Assembly (NCBI RefSeq): GCF_003722335.1
Contig: NZ_CP026100.1
Location: 682,001 to 746,000, forward strand
Reading direction: 5' to 3'
Length of the DNA stretch: 64,000 nt
From: Caulobacter flavus
GTDB taxonomy: Bacteria; Pseudomonadota; Alphaproteobacteria; Caulobacterales; Caulobacteraceae
Made by a program: the position numbers and the translations under genes. This document shows, one piece after another, positions 7,990 through 17,400 of this stretch. The first letter of the stretch is position 1; each line of letters begins with the position of its first letter. The notes beneath the pieces are model-generated. The model worked only from the letters and a program-made list of their open reading frames with translations, did no database searches and was not told where the DNA came from.

Positions 7990-9770
7990 ATGACTTCCGA
8001 CTCTTCCCAATCCCCCCTGACCTCCCCCTGGTCTGGCGCGAGGACGGCCTGCCGCAGTCGCGGCTGTACGGCGACGTCTACTTCTCCAGCGCCGACGGCC
8101 TGGCCGAGACCCGGGCGGTGTTCCTGGACGGCTGCGGCCTGCCCGCCGCCTGGACCGGGCGCGACCGGTTCGTGGTCGGGGAACTGGGCTTCGGCACCGG
8201 CCTGAACATCGCCGCCCTGCTTGACCTGTGGCGACGGGAGAAGCCGGCGGGCGGACGCCTGCACGTCTTCTCGATCGAAGGCCACCCGATCACCCGCGAC
8301 GAAGCCGCACGCGCCCTGGCGGTATGGCCCGAGCTGGGCGAGGCGGCCCAGGTGCTGCTCGACCATTGGCCGACGGCGGCGCGCGGCTTCCACCGCGTCG
8401 ACCTGCCCGGCTTCGACGCGACGCTGGACCTGGCCGTCATGGACGTCGCCGAGGCCCTGTCGGCCTGGAGCGGCATGGCCGACGCCTGGTTCCTCGACGG
8501 TTTCTCGCCGGCGCTCAATCCGGCCATGTGGAGCGAGGAGATCCTCGCCGCCGTCGCCGCCCGCACCGCGCCGGGGGGCCGCGCGGCCACCTTCACCGTC
8601 GCCGGGGCCGTGCGCCGGGCCCTGACGGCCGCCGGCTTTTCCTGGGAGAAGCGTCCCGGCTTCGGCCGCAAGCGCGAGCGGCTGGAGGCGCGTTTCCCCG
8701 GCGAGGCGCCGGCGCAGACCCGCCCCGCCAGCCTGGCGATCGTCGGCGGCGGCGTCGCCGCGGCCGCCCTGGCCCGCGCCGGCCGGGTCGAGGGCCTGGC
8801 GGTCACGGTGTTCGACGCCGACCGGGCCAAGGCCTCGGGCAATCCCGCCGCCCTGGTCACCCCGGCGCTGGACGCCGGCGGCGGACCGCGCGCGGCCTTT
8901 CCCGCCCAGGCCCTGGCCCGGGCCGCCGCCCTCTACGACGCGCTGCCCGAGGCGGTGCTGGCGCGCGGCGTGCTGCGCCTGGCGACCGCCCCCCGGGACG
9001 CCGACCGCTTCGCCGCCGTCGAGCGCCAGGACCTGTTCGCGGACGGCGAGATGAGCGTCCTCGACGCCGAGGCCGCGAGCGCCGCCCTGGGCGAGGCGGC
9101 CGCCGGCGCGCTGCGGATGGACCTGGCCCGCGTGGTCGATCCCGCCGCCGTTCTGGCCGCCTGGCGCGGCGAGGCCGCCGCGGCCGAGATCGCTCGCCTG
9201 GAGAAGGTCGAAGACGGCTGGCGGCTGTTCGACGCCGACGGCGCGCTGCTGGCGACCGCCGACGCGGTCGTCCTGGCCGCCGGCGCCGACCTTTCCCGCC
9301 TGTGGCCAGAGGCGTCGATCCGCCCGGTGCGCGGCCAGACCAGCTGGACCGGCCCGGTCGACCTGGCCGTCACGCCGGCCGCCTTCGGCGGCTATGCGGT
9401 TCCCACGCCCGGCGGCGGGGTGCTGTTCGGCGCCACCCACGACCGCGGCGAGACCGCGACCGAACTTCGCGACGCCGACCACGCCCGCAATCGCCAGGCC
9501 CTCGCCAAGGGCCGCCCCGATCTGGCCGCGCGGCTGGCCGACGTCGCGCTGGACGGCCGCGCGGCCGTGCGGGCGACCACCCCCGACCACCTGCCGCTGG
9601 CTGGCGCGGTTCCCGGCGCCCCGGCCGGGCTCTACGTGCTGGGCGGCCTGGGCGGACGGGGCTTCGCCACCGCGCCCCTGCTGGCCGAGCACGTGGTGTC
9701 GCTGATGCTGGGCGCGCCCTCGCCCCTGCCGCGCGACCTGGCGGCGCTGGTCGAACCGGGCCGAAGCTAG
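7990..9770 (+). pseudogene. mnmC: MnmC, bifunctional tRNA U34 modification enzyme, frameshifted near the 5' end
   Basis: MnmC finishes the mnm5s2U34 modification in certain tRNAs: an FAD domain removes the carboxymethyl group and an SAM methyltransferase domain adds a methyl. The natural start is ATG 7990 (MTSDSSQSPLTSP). The family sequence then continues in another frame as LVWREDGLPQSRLYGDVYFS from 8028. The two C runs at 8012-8017 and 8024-8028 are the likely indel site. The second frame has no ATG, GTG or TTG before GTG 8118, which would cut about 40 residues. The methyltransferase motif ELGFGTGLN, the FLDGFSPALNP motif, the FAD motif [12 protein letters not shown] and a C-terminal LGGLGGRGFATAP are intact. 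Whether it is active is unclear. Confidence 0.85.
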
Positions 9771-9805
9771 CAGCCCCTCCCGTCAGGAAGGCGATCCAAA
9801 AGCAA

Positions 9806-9833
9806 AAGGCCCCGGAGTTTCCTCCGGGGCCTT
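9806..9833. terminator. Bidirectional terminator between mnmC and ompA-type gene
   Basis: A perfect 12-pair stem AAGGCCCCGGAG / CTCCGGGGCCTT with loop TTTC, flanked by A's on the left and TT on the right. It can serve both convergent genes. Confidence 0.85.
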
Positions 9834-9875
9834 CGCATTCGTCAGGAAGCCTAGGGCCTCCGTCCGACCTCGATC

Positions 9876-11105
9876 TTAGAAGTTGATCGAGATGGTCGAA
9901 CGACGGTTCAGCGGTTCCTTCACGCCGTCGCCGGTGGCGACGGCCGGGGCGGTTTCACCCTTCCAGTCGACCGCCAGGGTCGTGGCGGGGACGCCGGCCG
10001 AGACCAGACCATCGGCCACGGCCTTCGCACGACGTTCCGACAGGCGGACGTTGTACTTCGGCGAGCCCGAGGTGTCGGTGTGGCCCACGACCGTGATCTT
10101 GGTAGCGTTGCCGCCCTTGGCGTAGTCGGCGGCCTGCTGCACCACGGCCTGGGCTTCCGGCGTCAGCACGTACTGATCGAACGGGAAGTAGACCACGAAC
10201 TCGCGAGCCTCATAGGCCGGAGCCGGCGGAGGCGGCGGCGGCGGGGGAGGCGGCGGGGGCGGGGGCGGCGGGGGAGGCGGCGGCGGGGGCGGGGGCGGCG
10301 GCGGGGGCGGCGGCGAGCCGAAGGTGTAGCGCACGCCGAGGGTGATCGACGTGTCCTTGTAGTCCCCTTCGAACTTGCCCACGTCCGTCACGGCGCCGCC
10401 GGCCGGGCCGACGTTGCTCGTCACCGAACCCCAGGTGAGGTTCTTGGCCACCAGGTAGCGGCCCGTCAGGTCGATCGACCAGTTCGGGGTCACGTCCCAG
10501 GCCAGGCCCAGCAGGCCCTGGTAGGCGAACGCCTGATCGACGTCGTCGATGCTGGTGTTCTGGATGGCGGCGGCGCCGGCGGGGACGCCGCTCAGTTGGC
10601 CGTACACCTTGTTGTGGACCCAGGCCGTACCGACGCCGGCGCCCAGGAACGGACGCCACGACGAGTCGGGCAGGAAGTCATAGATGACGTTGGCCATCAG
10701 GGTGGTGGCCTTCAGCTCGCCGTTCGGCGCGCCGCAGGTGGGGTTGGTCACCGAGCGGATCGGACCGGCGGTGCACAGGCCGATCGGCTGCGGACGCGAG
10801 GTCTGCTCGCCGCGAACGCCGCTGATGTCGCCGCCGCGGTAGCCGTATTCGCCTTCCACGCGCCAGTTCGGCGAGATGCGGTAACCGAGGCGGGCGAAGG
10901 CCGCCCAGTCTTCGTCGGTCGAGAAGGTCCAGTCGTAAGGACGGCCGTCGGTGGCGTTCACCGACGAGCTCGCCTCAACGCCCTCGGTCGAGTGGTAACC
11001 GACGTCGCCGGCCACATACCATCCGCTCAACGCGCTTTGGGCGGAGGCGCCGGACGCCGCGCAGAGCGCGACGGTTGCGACGCCAGCCAGCAACCCGAAT
11101 TTCAT
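9876..11105 (-). CDS. OmpA-family outer-membrane protein with poly-proline linker
   Basis: Outer-membrane protein of 409 aa that ties the membrane to peptidoglycan. It has a signal peptide ending in ASAQS, then a beta-barrel of about residues 22-260 (WYVAGDVGYHS..., GVRYTFGS at the last strand). A run of exactly 30 prolines follows (10224-10313). The C-terminus is an OmpA peptidoglycan-binding domain: VYFPFDQYVLTPEA, VGHTDTSGSPKYNVRLSERRA and a final NRRSTISINF. The Asp and Arg that bind diaminopimelate are in HTDTSG and LSERRA. Architecture matches Caulobacter OmpA2-type proteins; orthology is not proven. A terminator follows the stop. Confidence 0.93.
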   Translation of the reverse strand: MKFGLLAGVATVALCAASGASAQSALSGWYVAGDVGYHSTEGVEASSSVNATDGRPYDWTFSTDEDWAAFARLGYRISPNWRVEGEYGYRGGDISGVRGEQTSRPQPIGLCTAGPIRSVTNPTCGAPNGELKATTLMANVIYDFLPDSSWRPFLGAGVGTAWVHNKVYGQLSGVPAGAAAIQNTSIDDVDQAFAYQGLLGLAWDVTPNWSIDLTGRYLVAKNLTWGSVTSNVGPAGGAVTDVGKFEGDYKDTSITLGVRYTFGSPPPPPPPPPPPPPPPPPPPPPPPPPPPPPPAPAYEAREFVVYFPFDQYVLTPEAQAVVQQAADYAKGGNATKITVVGHTDTSGSPKYNVRLSERRAKAVADGLVSAGVPATTLAVDWKGETAPAVATGDGVKEPLNRRSTISINF

Positions 11106-11798
11106 GATGAGAACCCTCTAAAAAAGTTAGCCTGGACGCCCCCCGCGGGGCGGCTTCCATGACGACAAACGCACGACTTCGCAAATCGGATGTGGCGCCA
11201 GCGCCACAGTGGGGGAGTTTCGTCGAATTCTCGACAAAATGGACCGCCCGACGATCGGAACACGGACGTTGGACGCCGCGCGGCGCAGGCCTTCGGCACC
11301 GCAGCAACCGTCGCGTATTTCACGCGGAAAATCCAGGTCAACCCTGGCGATTATTTAAGATAACAACGACCGTCGATCGACGTTCGCGTGATGCTCGGAG
11401 GCGACCAACGACACGTCGCGCGCGCCGTTGGTCACGGGCCCCGCGGCGATCGCCCCCACGACCGGCCGCCCGGGCCACCCTCACGTCCTCGCCGCGTTGG
11501 AGGATGCGGCGAAGTCTCCGGGAAGGTTCGCCTCGACGCCGCCCCGCCTGTGGAGTGCGCGGCGACGTCGAGCCGCCCCCCATTCGCGTCGCCGGGGTTC
11601 GAGGGATCGACGACCCGTCGCGGCGCTGAGAGAAGCTCGTCTCCGCCGGAGAGGCGGGACAATTGCCGCGACCGCTAACATCGGGCCGCGCCCGCTGTCG
11701 CGTCCCAAACCTGGAACGTTTCGCCATCGCCTCGCCGGCCATGGGCTGGACAGGCCGGGCCGTTCGGTTAACTACGACAGCCTCAAGATCCGCGCGGG
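11106..11798. other. Gene-free region between ompA-type gene and MFS gene
   Basis: About 690 bp without a convincing gene. Several open frames run through on both strands, but all are Arg/Pro-rich and lack the codon pattern of neighbouring genes. It must contain the promoter and leader of the minus-strand ompA-type gene. A perfect 12-bp palindrome CGTCGATCGACG lies at 11371-11382. Confidence 0.5.
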
Positions 11799-13130
11799 GT
11801 GGCGCCGATCAACCGAGCTTGGTGCCTGAAGAGCGTGAAGTCGCGTCCGGACCAGTATTCCCTGCTCGACGTCTCAGGCGTGGCGTTGCTGGCGGTCGGC
11901 CACTTCATGGCCTTCGTCGACCGGGCCGTTCCCAGCGTCTACGCGCCGGCGCTGAAGGCGCAGTTCCACCTGACCGACACCCAGCTGGGCGCGCTGCAGG
12001 GCCCCGCCTTCGTCGCGCTCTACGTCGTCGCCACGCTGCTGGCCGGCCATCGCGGCCATCGCCTGTCGCCCGCTCCCCTGCTGGCCGGCGCCGCGGCCCT
12101 GTGGACCGCCGCCACGGTCGCCCTGGCCTTCGCGCCGAACTACGAGAGTCTGCTGGCCGCGCGGCTGGTGCTCGGCTTCGCCCAGGCCGCCTTCGCGCCC
12201 GCGGCCCTGGCCCTGATCGTGGCGGCCGCGCCGCCGCAGCGGCTGTCGCGCTGGGTGTCGATGTTCACCTCCGGGTCCTCGATGGGACGCAGCGGCGCGC
12301 TGCTGGCCGGCGGCCTGGCGCTCGGCGCGTTCTCGAGCGGCCTGCTGAGCGCGCTGGGCCACGCGCCCTGGCGCGCCGCCGTCGTCCTGCTGACCCTGCC
12401 CAACCTGCTGCTGGTGGTCCTGCTGGCCTGGCGGCTGCGCGGCCTGGCGCCGGCCCAGGCCGGCGGCCCCGGCCTCGGACGCGCCCTGGCCCGCCTCGCC
12501 GCCCGTCCCGCCGGCCTTGGCCTGCACTTCCTGACGGCCGGCGGCGTCATCCTGGCCGTGCAGGCGACCGCCGCCTGGGCGCCGTCGATCGTCAACCGCG
12601 CCTGCGGACTGGCCCCCGCCGCCAGCGCCCTGCTGACCGGCGCCGTCGTGCTGGTCGCCGCGCCGAGCGGGCACCTGGCCGCCGGCTGGCTGATGGACCG
12701 CCGCCTGCGCGCCGGCGGCGGCCCCGCCCCGGTGCTGGCCGGCGGCCTCGTGCTGGCCGTGCTGGGCGCGGCCATGCTGGCGGGCGCCAGCGCCCCGGCC
12801 AGCGCGGCCGGCGCGCTGTTCCTGATCACAGCGGGCGGCGGCGGCGCGGCCCTGGCGGCCCTGGCCGGGCTGCAGCCGCTGAGCCCCGCCGCGCTGCGGC
12901 CGCCGATGAACGGCCTCTATCTCGCCTTCGTCACCGTCGCCGGCCTCGGCTTCGGACCCCTGCTGACCGGCGTGGTCAGCGACCGCCTGTTCGCCGGTCC
13001 GCACGGCCTGGCCATGGCCCTGGCGCTGGTCACGGCCCTCGCCGCCGGCCTCGCGGCCCTGTCCTGCGTCCTCGGCGCCGCGTCCTGGCGGCGGCTGGCG
13101 CGGGAAACCCTAGAGACCGCGAGCGCCTGA
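11799..13130 (+). CDS. MFS transporter
   Basis: Major facilitator of up to 443 aa with about twelve hydrophobic spans. The N-terminal half begins with SLLDVSGVALLAVGHFMAFVDRAVPSVYAPALK, typical of TM1 and its exit loop. The start is uncertain: GTG 11799 gives the longest frame, while GTG 11835 (VKSRPDQYS) removes an unlikely leader. The AraC-type gene starts 1 bp after its stop, so the pair is an operon in which the regulator likely controls the transporter. The substrate is unknown. Confidence 0.85.
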   Translation: MAPINRAWCLKSVKSRPDQYSLLDVSGVALLAVGHFMAFVDRAVPSVYAPALKAQFHLTDTQLGALQGPAFVALYVVATLLAGHRGHRLSPAPLLAGAAALWTAATVALAFAPNYESLLAARLVLGFAQAAFAPAALALIVAAAPPQRLSRWVSMFTSGSSMGRSGALLAGGLALGAFSSGLLSALGHAPWRAAVVLLTLPNLLLVVLLAWRLRGLAPAQAGGPGLGRALARLAARPAGLGLHFLTAGGVILAVQATAAWAPSIVNRACGLAPAASALLTGAVVLVAAPSGHLAAGWLMDRRLRAGGGPAPVLAGGLVLAVLGAAMLAGASAPASAAGALFLITAGGGGAALAALAGLQPLSPAALRPPMNGLYLAFVTVAGLGFGPLLTGVVSDRLFAGPHGLAMALALVTALAAGLAALSCVLGAASWRRLARETLETASA

Positions 13131-13131
13131 G

Positions 13132-14139
13132 ATGCCCAGCAGCGCCGCCGCCGACAGCTTCCGCTTCTCCAGCGACGACCACTCGGCCGACGAGGCCTTC
13201 GCGCTGTACGCCACGCTCTATTCGCGCGGCTCCGACGTCAGCCGGGGCGACGGCCCCTTCTTCGCCCGGGTGCGCGGCTGGCGGCTGGACAAGGTGCTGC
13301 TGTTCGAGCGCCGCCTCTCGGGCGTCGTCCACGCCCGCCGCGAGCGGATCGCCGGCGACGGCTTCGACCACTTCGTGCTGACCCACGTCCTGGAAGGCCA
13401 GGTGCGCCTGCAGGTTCCCGGCCCGCCGCGCCTGCTGGGACCCGGCGCGAGCATCCTGCTCGACACCCGCCGGCCGATGCGCACCGAGCACGACGACGCC
13501 CTGATCCTGACCGCCAGCATCGCCCGCGACGTGATCGAGGCGGCCCTCGGCCCGGCCGGGCGCCTGCACGGCCAGGTGCTGGCCGCGCCCGACAACCTGG
13601 TGCTGGCCGACTTCCTGGCCTCGCTGGCCCGCCACGGCGACACCCTGGCCTCGGCCGCCCTGCCGGCGCTGGGCCGCGCGTTCGTCGACATCCTGTCGTC
13701 GGCCGGCGGCGACGCCGCCCGCGCCGGCCGCGACGATCAGCGCCGCGATCTCTCGCGCCGCGAGGCCGTGCGTCGCTTCGTCATTCCGCGCCTGGCCGAC
13801 AGGACGCTGTCGGTCGAGGCCATCGCCGCCGGCGCCGGCATCTCGCGCTCGTCGCTCTACAGACTGTTCGAAAAACAGGGAGGCGTCGCCCGCTTCATCC
13901 AGCTGATCCGCCTGGACGCCCTGCGCCGCGCCCTCGACGCCCAGGACCCGGCCGCCCCGGACGACGCGGCGCTGGCCCAGCGCCTGGGCTTCTCCAGCCC
14001 CGCCCAGATGACCCGCCTGTTCACCGAAGCCTACGGCGCGACGCCGGCCGCCTATCGCATCGCCCTGGCGGACAAGTCGCGCGACGACCCTGGCGTCAGC
14101 AAGCAGCGCTGGGACGGATGGCTGGGGGAACTGGGATAG
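13132..14139 (+). CDS. AraC-family transcriptional regulator
   Basis: Regulator of 335 aa. The N-terminal two thirds form a cupin-like sensing domain (AraC-binding-like type: FDHFVLTHVLEGQVRLQV, then GPGASILLDTRRPM). Residues about 220-320 are the double helix-turn-helix: first recognition helix near ISRSSLYRLFEKQGG, second near LAQRLGFSSPAQMTRLFTEAYG followed by TPAAYR. It is translationally close to the MFS gene. The effector is unknown. A short leader with Ala/Ser is unstructured. Confidence 0.88.
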   Translation: MPSSAAADSFRFSSDDHSADEAFALYATLYSRGSDVSRGDGPFFARVRGWRLDKVLLFERRLSGVVHARRERIAGDGFDHFVLTHVLEGQVRLQVPGPPRLLGPGASILLDTRRPMRTEHDDALILTASIARDVIEAALGPAGRLHGQVLAAPDNLVLADFLASLARHGDTLASAALPALGRAFVDILSSAGGDAARAGRDDQRRDLSRREAVRRFVIPRLADRTLSVEAIAAGAGISRSSLYRLFEKQGGVARFIQLIRLDALRRALDAQDPAAPDDAALAQRLGFSSPAQMTRLFTEAYGATPAAYRIALADKSRDDPGVSKQRWDGWLGELG

Positions 14140-14186
14140 GCGCCGCGCGACGGCTGACGACGCCATGCCGCCCCGCCTCGGACGAG

Positions 14187-14212
14187 CGGCCCCTCCGCTA
14201 AAGGAGGGGCCG
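14187..14212. terminator. Hairpin between convergent AraC and RTX genes
   Basis: A perfect ten-pair stem CGGCCCCTCC / GGAGGGGCCG with a six-base loop but no T-tract on either side. It may be a weak terminator or a member of the GC-rich intergenic palindromes. Confidence 0.4.
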
Positions 14213-14243
14213 GGGCATGCGTTGGGAGCGTCGCAGGAGCGTC

Positions 14244-14498
14244 CTAAGCCGCCAGCACAGACTGCGCTCTGAGGCCGGCCGACGCGGCCAGGGGGACATC
14301 CTGGCCGCCGTCCTGGCGGGTCCAGACCGCTGCGCCGCCGCCGGCCTGGCCGCCGAAGCCGGCCATGGCTTGGCGCAGCAGCGCCTGGCGCTGCAGGAGT
14401 TCTGCATTCACCGCACCAGAAACGATCTGGCCCAGTCCATAGCCGGGCTCTGCGTCCATGGCCGCCAGACGCGCGCCCAGCGAGCTCCCCCCAGCAGG
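14244..14498 (-). other. Displaced C-terminal tail of the RTX protein
   Basis: In the next frame the sequence reads SSLGARLAAMDAEPGYG and continues to an Ala/Gln/Gly-rich end in LRAQSVLAA with a stop at 14244. This is a more natural RTX C-terminus than the Trp/Arg-rich end of the annotated frame. Seven instead of six G's (minus strand) in the run at 14487-14492 would join the two frames as LLGGSSLGARLAA. Type I secretion signals sit in the last 50-60 residues, so the shift would matter for export. Confidence 0.7.
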
Positions 14499-17400
14499 CT
14501 TGCGCCTTCATCCTGGCGCCACCAAGCCTCCGCTGTCGCCTCCGCCCCGCCGTAGGCGGGGCCGGTCTCCAGCGGCTCGCCCCCAGCCAGCGACAGTCCA
14601 AGACCGGACACTCCAAAGCTCACGCCCAAGCCAAGGATATCGGCTTTTGCCGCATCACCGACCGAACCCTGGTCGAGGCCGGACGGCGACAGGGTCGCGC
14701 TGGCTTGGGCGTAGCCCTTATCAACCACCTTCTGACGGGCCTTGGCCGCGTCGTTGACCGTGTTGACAAGGGCCTGCTCGGACGAGATCAGCCGCACCTT
14801 GCCGGTGGTCTCCTGGCCGGTCAGCCAGCTGGCCTGCTCGGACGCGCTCATCTTGGCCCAGCGCTTGGCGATGGAGGCGTCGACGCGGTCGTGATCCGAG
14901 AAGTCCAGCTGCGCGGCAGCCTTGATCTCGGCATAGGTCGCGCCGAGTTTGTCCAGTAGACCCTTTTGGGCACGGACACGAGCGGTCTTGGCCGCCACGA
15001 CTGGATCGTTGGAAAGGCGGCCCAGCTCGCCATCCTCGTCGGCACGGCCCCATTCCGCCTGGTACTCGCCAGCGGCATACCCCACCGAGCCCAGCACCCG
15101 CCGCGCCAAGGCCACGTCGTAGCCCTCGCCCGTGCGGCCGTCGGCCCACACAAAGCTGATCGTGTGCTGCACGAAGCTTTCGGTGGTCAGCTCGCGGGTC
15201 TGGCCCGTGGCCAGGCCGCCGAGATTGATGGCCGCAATGCCTGCCTGCTCAAGGGTGCGCAGTTCCTTTGCGGTCGAGCGGCCGTTCTGGTTGGCGTCGA
15301 CAAACAGCAGGATCTTGGAGAAGTCTTTGTCGTTCTTGTCGAGCAAACCATCGCCGTTGGTGTCCCAGGTGCGCAGGCCTTCCAGGTCGCTTTTGGCGCC
15401 GGGCTTGTCCTGCACGAACGACAGCTCCGACAGCCTGTTGATCGCCCCGTCGCCATCGCGGTCGACCGCCAGGAAGCCATCGGTCGGCCCAACCCAGCCG
15501 ACGCGCGAAATTCCACCGCCGGCCGTGCGCACGACCACTTCGGAGTTGTCCACTGCCGAAAGATTCAGCCCGTCGCCGTCAAGATCCAACGCGATGGGAT
15601 AGGCGTAGCCCTGATTGTAGGAAACGCTTTCGGCCCAGGTGATGTCCAGCTTGCGCAGGTCGATCGAGGTCCCGCCGGCCAACACGTACTCGACGGTGTT
15701 CAGGCTCTCGTACAACACCGTGTCGGAGTAGCCGTCCTTGACGATGTACTTGACGCCGCCGCCCTGGATTCTGATCCGGTCATTGACCTGCGAGGCCACC
15801 AGATCCGGGTTCTCCAAGTCTCGGGCGGCGATATAGAGATCGCCACCCACAACTTCGTAGATCACGTCGTCGGCGACTACGGTCGCGCCGAACACGATCG
15901 TGTCCTCGCCGCCGGCGTCGATGATCGTGTCCTTGCCGTCGCCGCGGTCGTAGGCGAACTGGTCGTCACCGCCGGACGTGCTGATGGTGTCGTCGCCACG
16001 ACCGGCGATAATGACGTTGCCCTTGTCCTCCCAGGCCGTGCCCGAGCCGGTGATGTAGTCGGCCCCGTCATAGGCGGCGATCAGGTCGTAGTAGCTGCTG
16101 GTGCCGTTGATCGTGTCGGCGCCGTCGGTGCCGCCGCGTCCGAAGTCAACGCCCCCCAAGTCGACAGCCCCGCCGCGTTCGACGGCCAGCGACTTGATCT
16201 TGGTGTTGTTACGCTGGGCGAAGTTGCCGCCGATGCGCGCCTGGGCGCTGTAGCCCCGAACCCCGACGTCGAGCCAACCATTGGCCCCGCCGGCTGTGCC
16301 GAACCAGAGCTCCGAGAAGGTGACCGTGTCGCCGAACGACAGGGTGTTCCAGCCGGTGTTGTCCTCGACGATCGTGTCGGCGCCGTCGTTGCGGTACATG
16401 ACGTAGGTGTCGGCGCCGGCGCCGCCGTACAGATAGTCATTGCCGGCCCCGCCCACGAAGGTCTCGTCAGCGTTGCCGCCGCCGATGCTGTCGGCCTCCG
16501 CCGTGCCGATTATGCCCTCGACGCCGATGAAGCTGTGGTTGGACGCCACACCGTCGCTACCCCGCACCTGGCCGCCCCAGGCCAGGTTCACGTTCAGCGC
16601 CGCCACCGTCGTCGTCACCGTCTCGTAGTGTCCGCCCGTGGAAACCCAGTACTGGGAGTTATCCCACTGGTCGCGTTCCCAGTAACCGTCTTCCACCCAG
16701 GTTTGATAGGTCGAGGTCCCGCTGGCGAAGCCCGACGAATAGTCGACGAAGTCCAGCCCCTCGCCGCCGTCGTAGACATCCTCGCCGTTGGTGGCCACCA
16801 GCCAGTCGTCGCCCCCGAGCCCCTCCAGGCGGTTGTGGAAGAAGTTGCCCTTCAGTTCGTCGGCGGCACCCGAACCGCGCAGGTTCTCGATCTCCTGCAA
16901 AACGTCGCCGGCGGCGTCGCCGCCCTTCGCCTCGCCGGTCGACAGGTCGACCTGCACGCCGGCCGCCGAACCGGCGTAGCTGGCGGTGTCGAAATAGCCG
17001 CCGCCGACCAGAAGGTCCGCGCCCGCGCCGCCTTCGAGGATGTCGTTGCCCTCGCGCCCGTAGAGCTGATCGTCGCCGGCCAGCCCCTTGATCACGTTGT
17101 CGCCGGCCGTGCCGTAGAGCCGGTCGGCATATTCCGAGCCGGTGGCGTTCTCGATGCTGACGAGGCCCTCGCTGGTCACCCAGGCGCCGGTCGCGGCGTT
17201 GACGACCACGGCCGCGCGGCTGGCGGCATAGTTGGCGTAGCCGTCGGGATGGCCGTTCCAGTCGGCCGGCCGGAAGTCGAGATCGAAGGCGACCCCGAAG
17301 GTGAGCCGTTCGGCGCTGATGGTGTCCCTGCCGTTCGGATCGCTGTTGAGGTCGCCGTCGCCGCCCCAGAACCAGTTGAAGGTTGCGTCGGCGGCGATCA

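Noticed and set aside
11159..11829. Several overlapping ORFs in the ompA-MFS interval
   Set aside because: All are Arg-rich, lack ribosome sites and show no third-position G/C preference.
13030..14616. Minus-strand ORF of 528 codons across the AraC gene and the RTX 3' end
   Set aside because: Composition is Arg/Gly/Ala-rich shadow; it crosses two real genes and the intervening hairpin.
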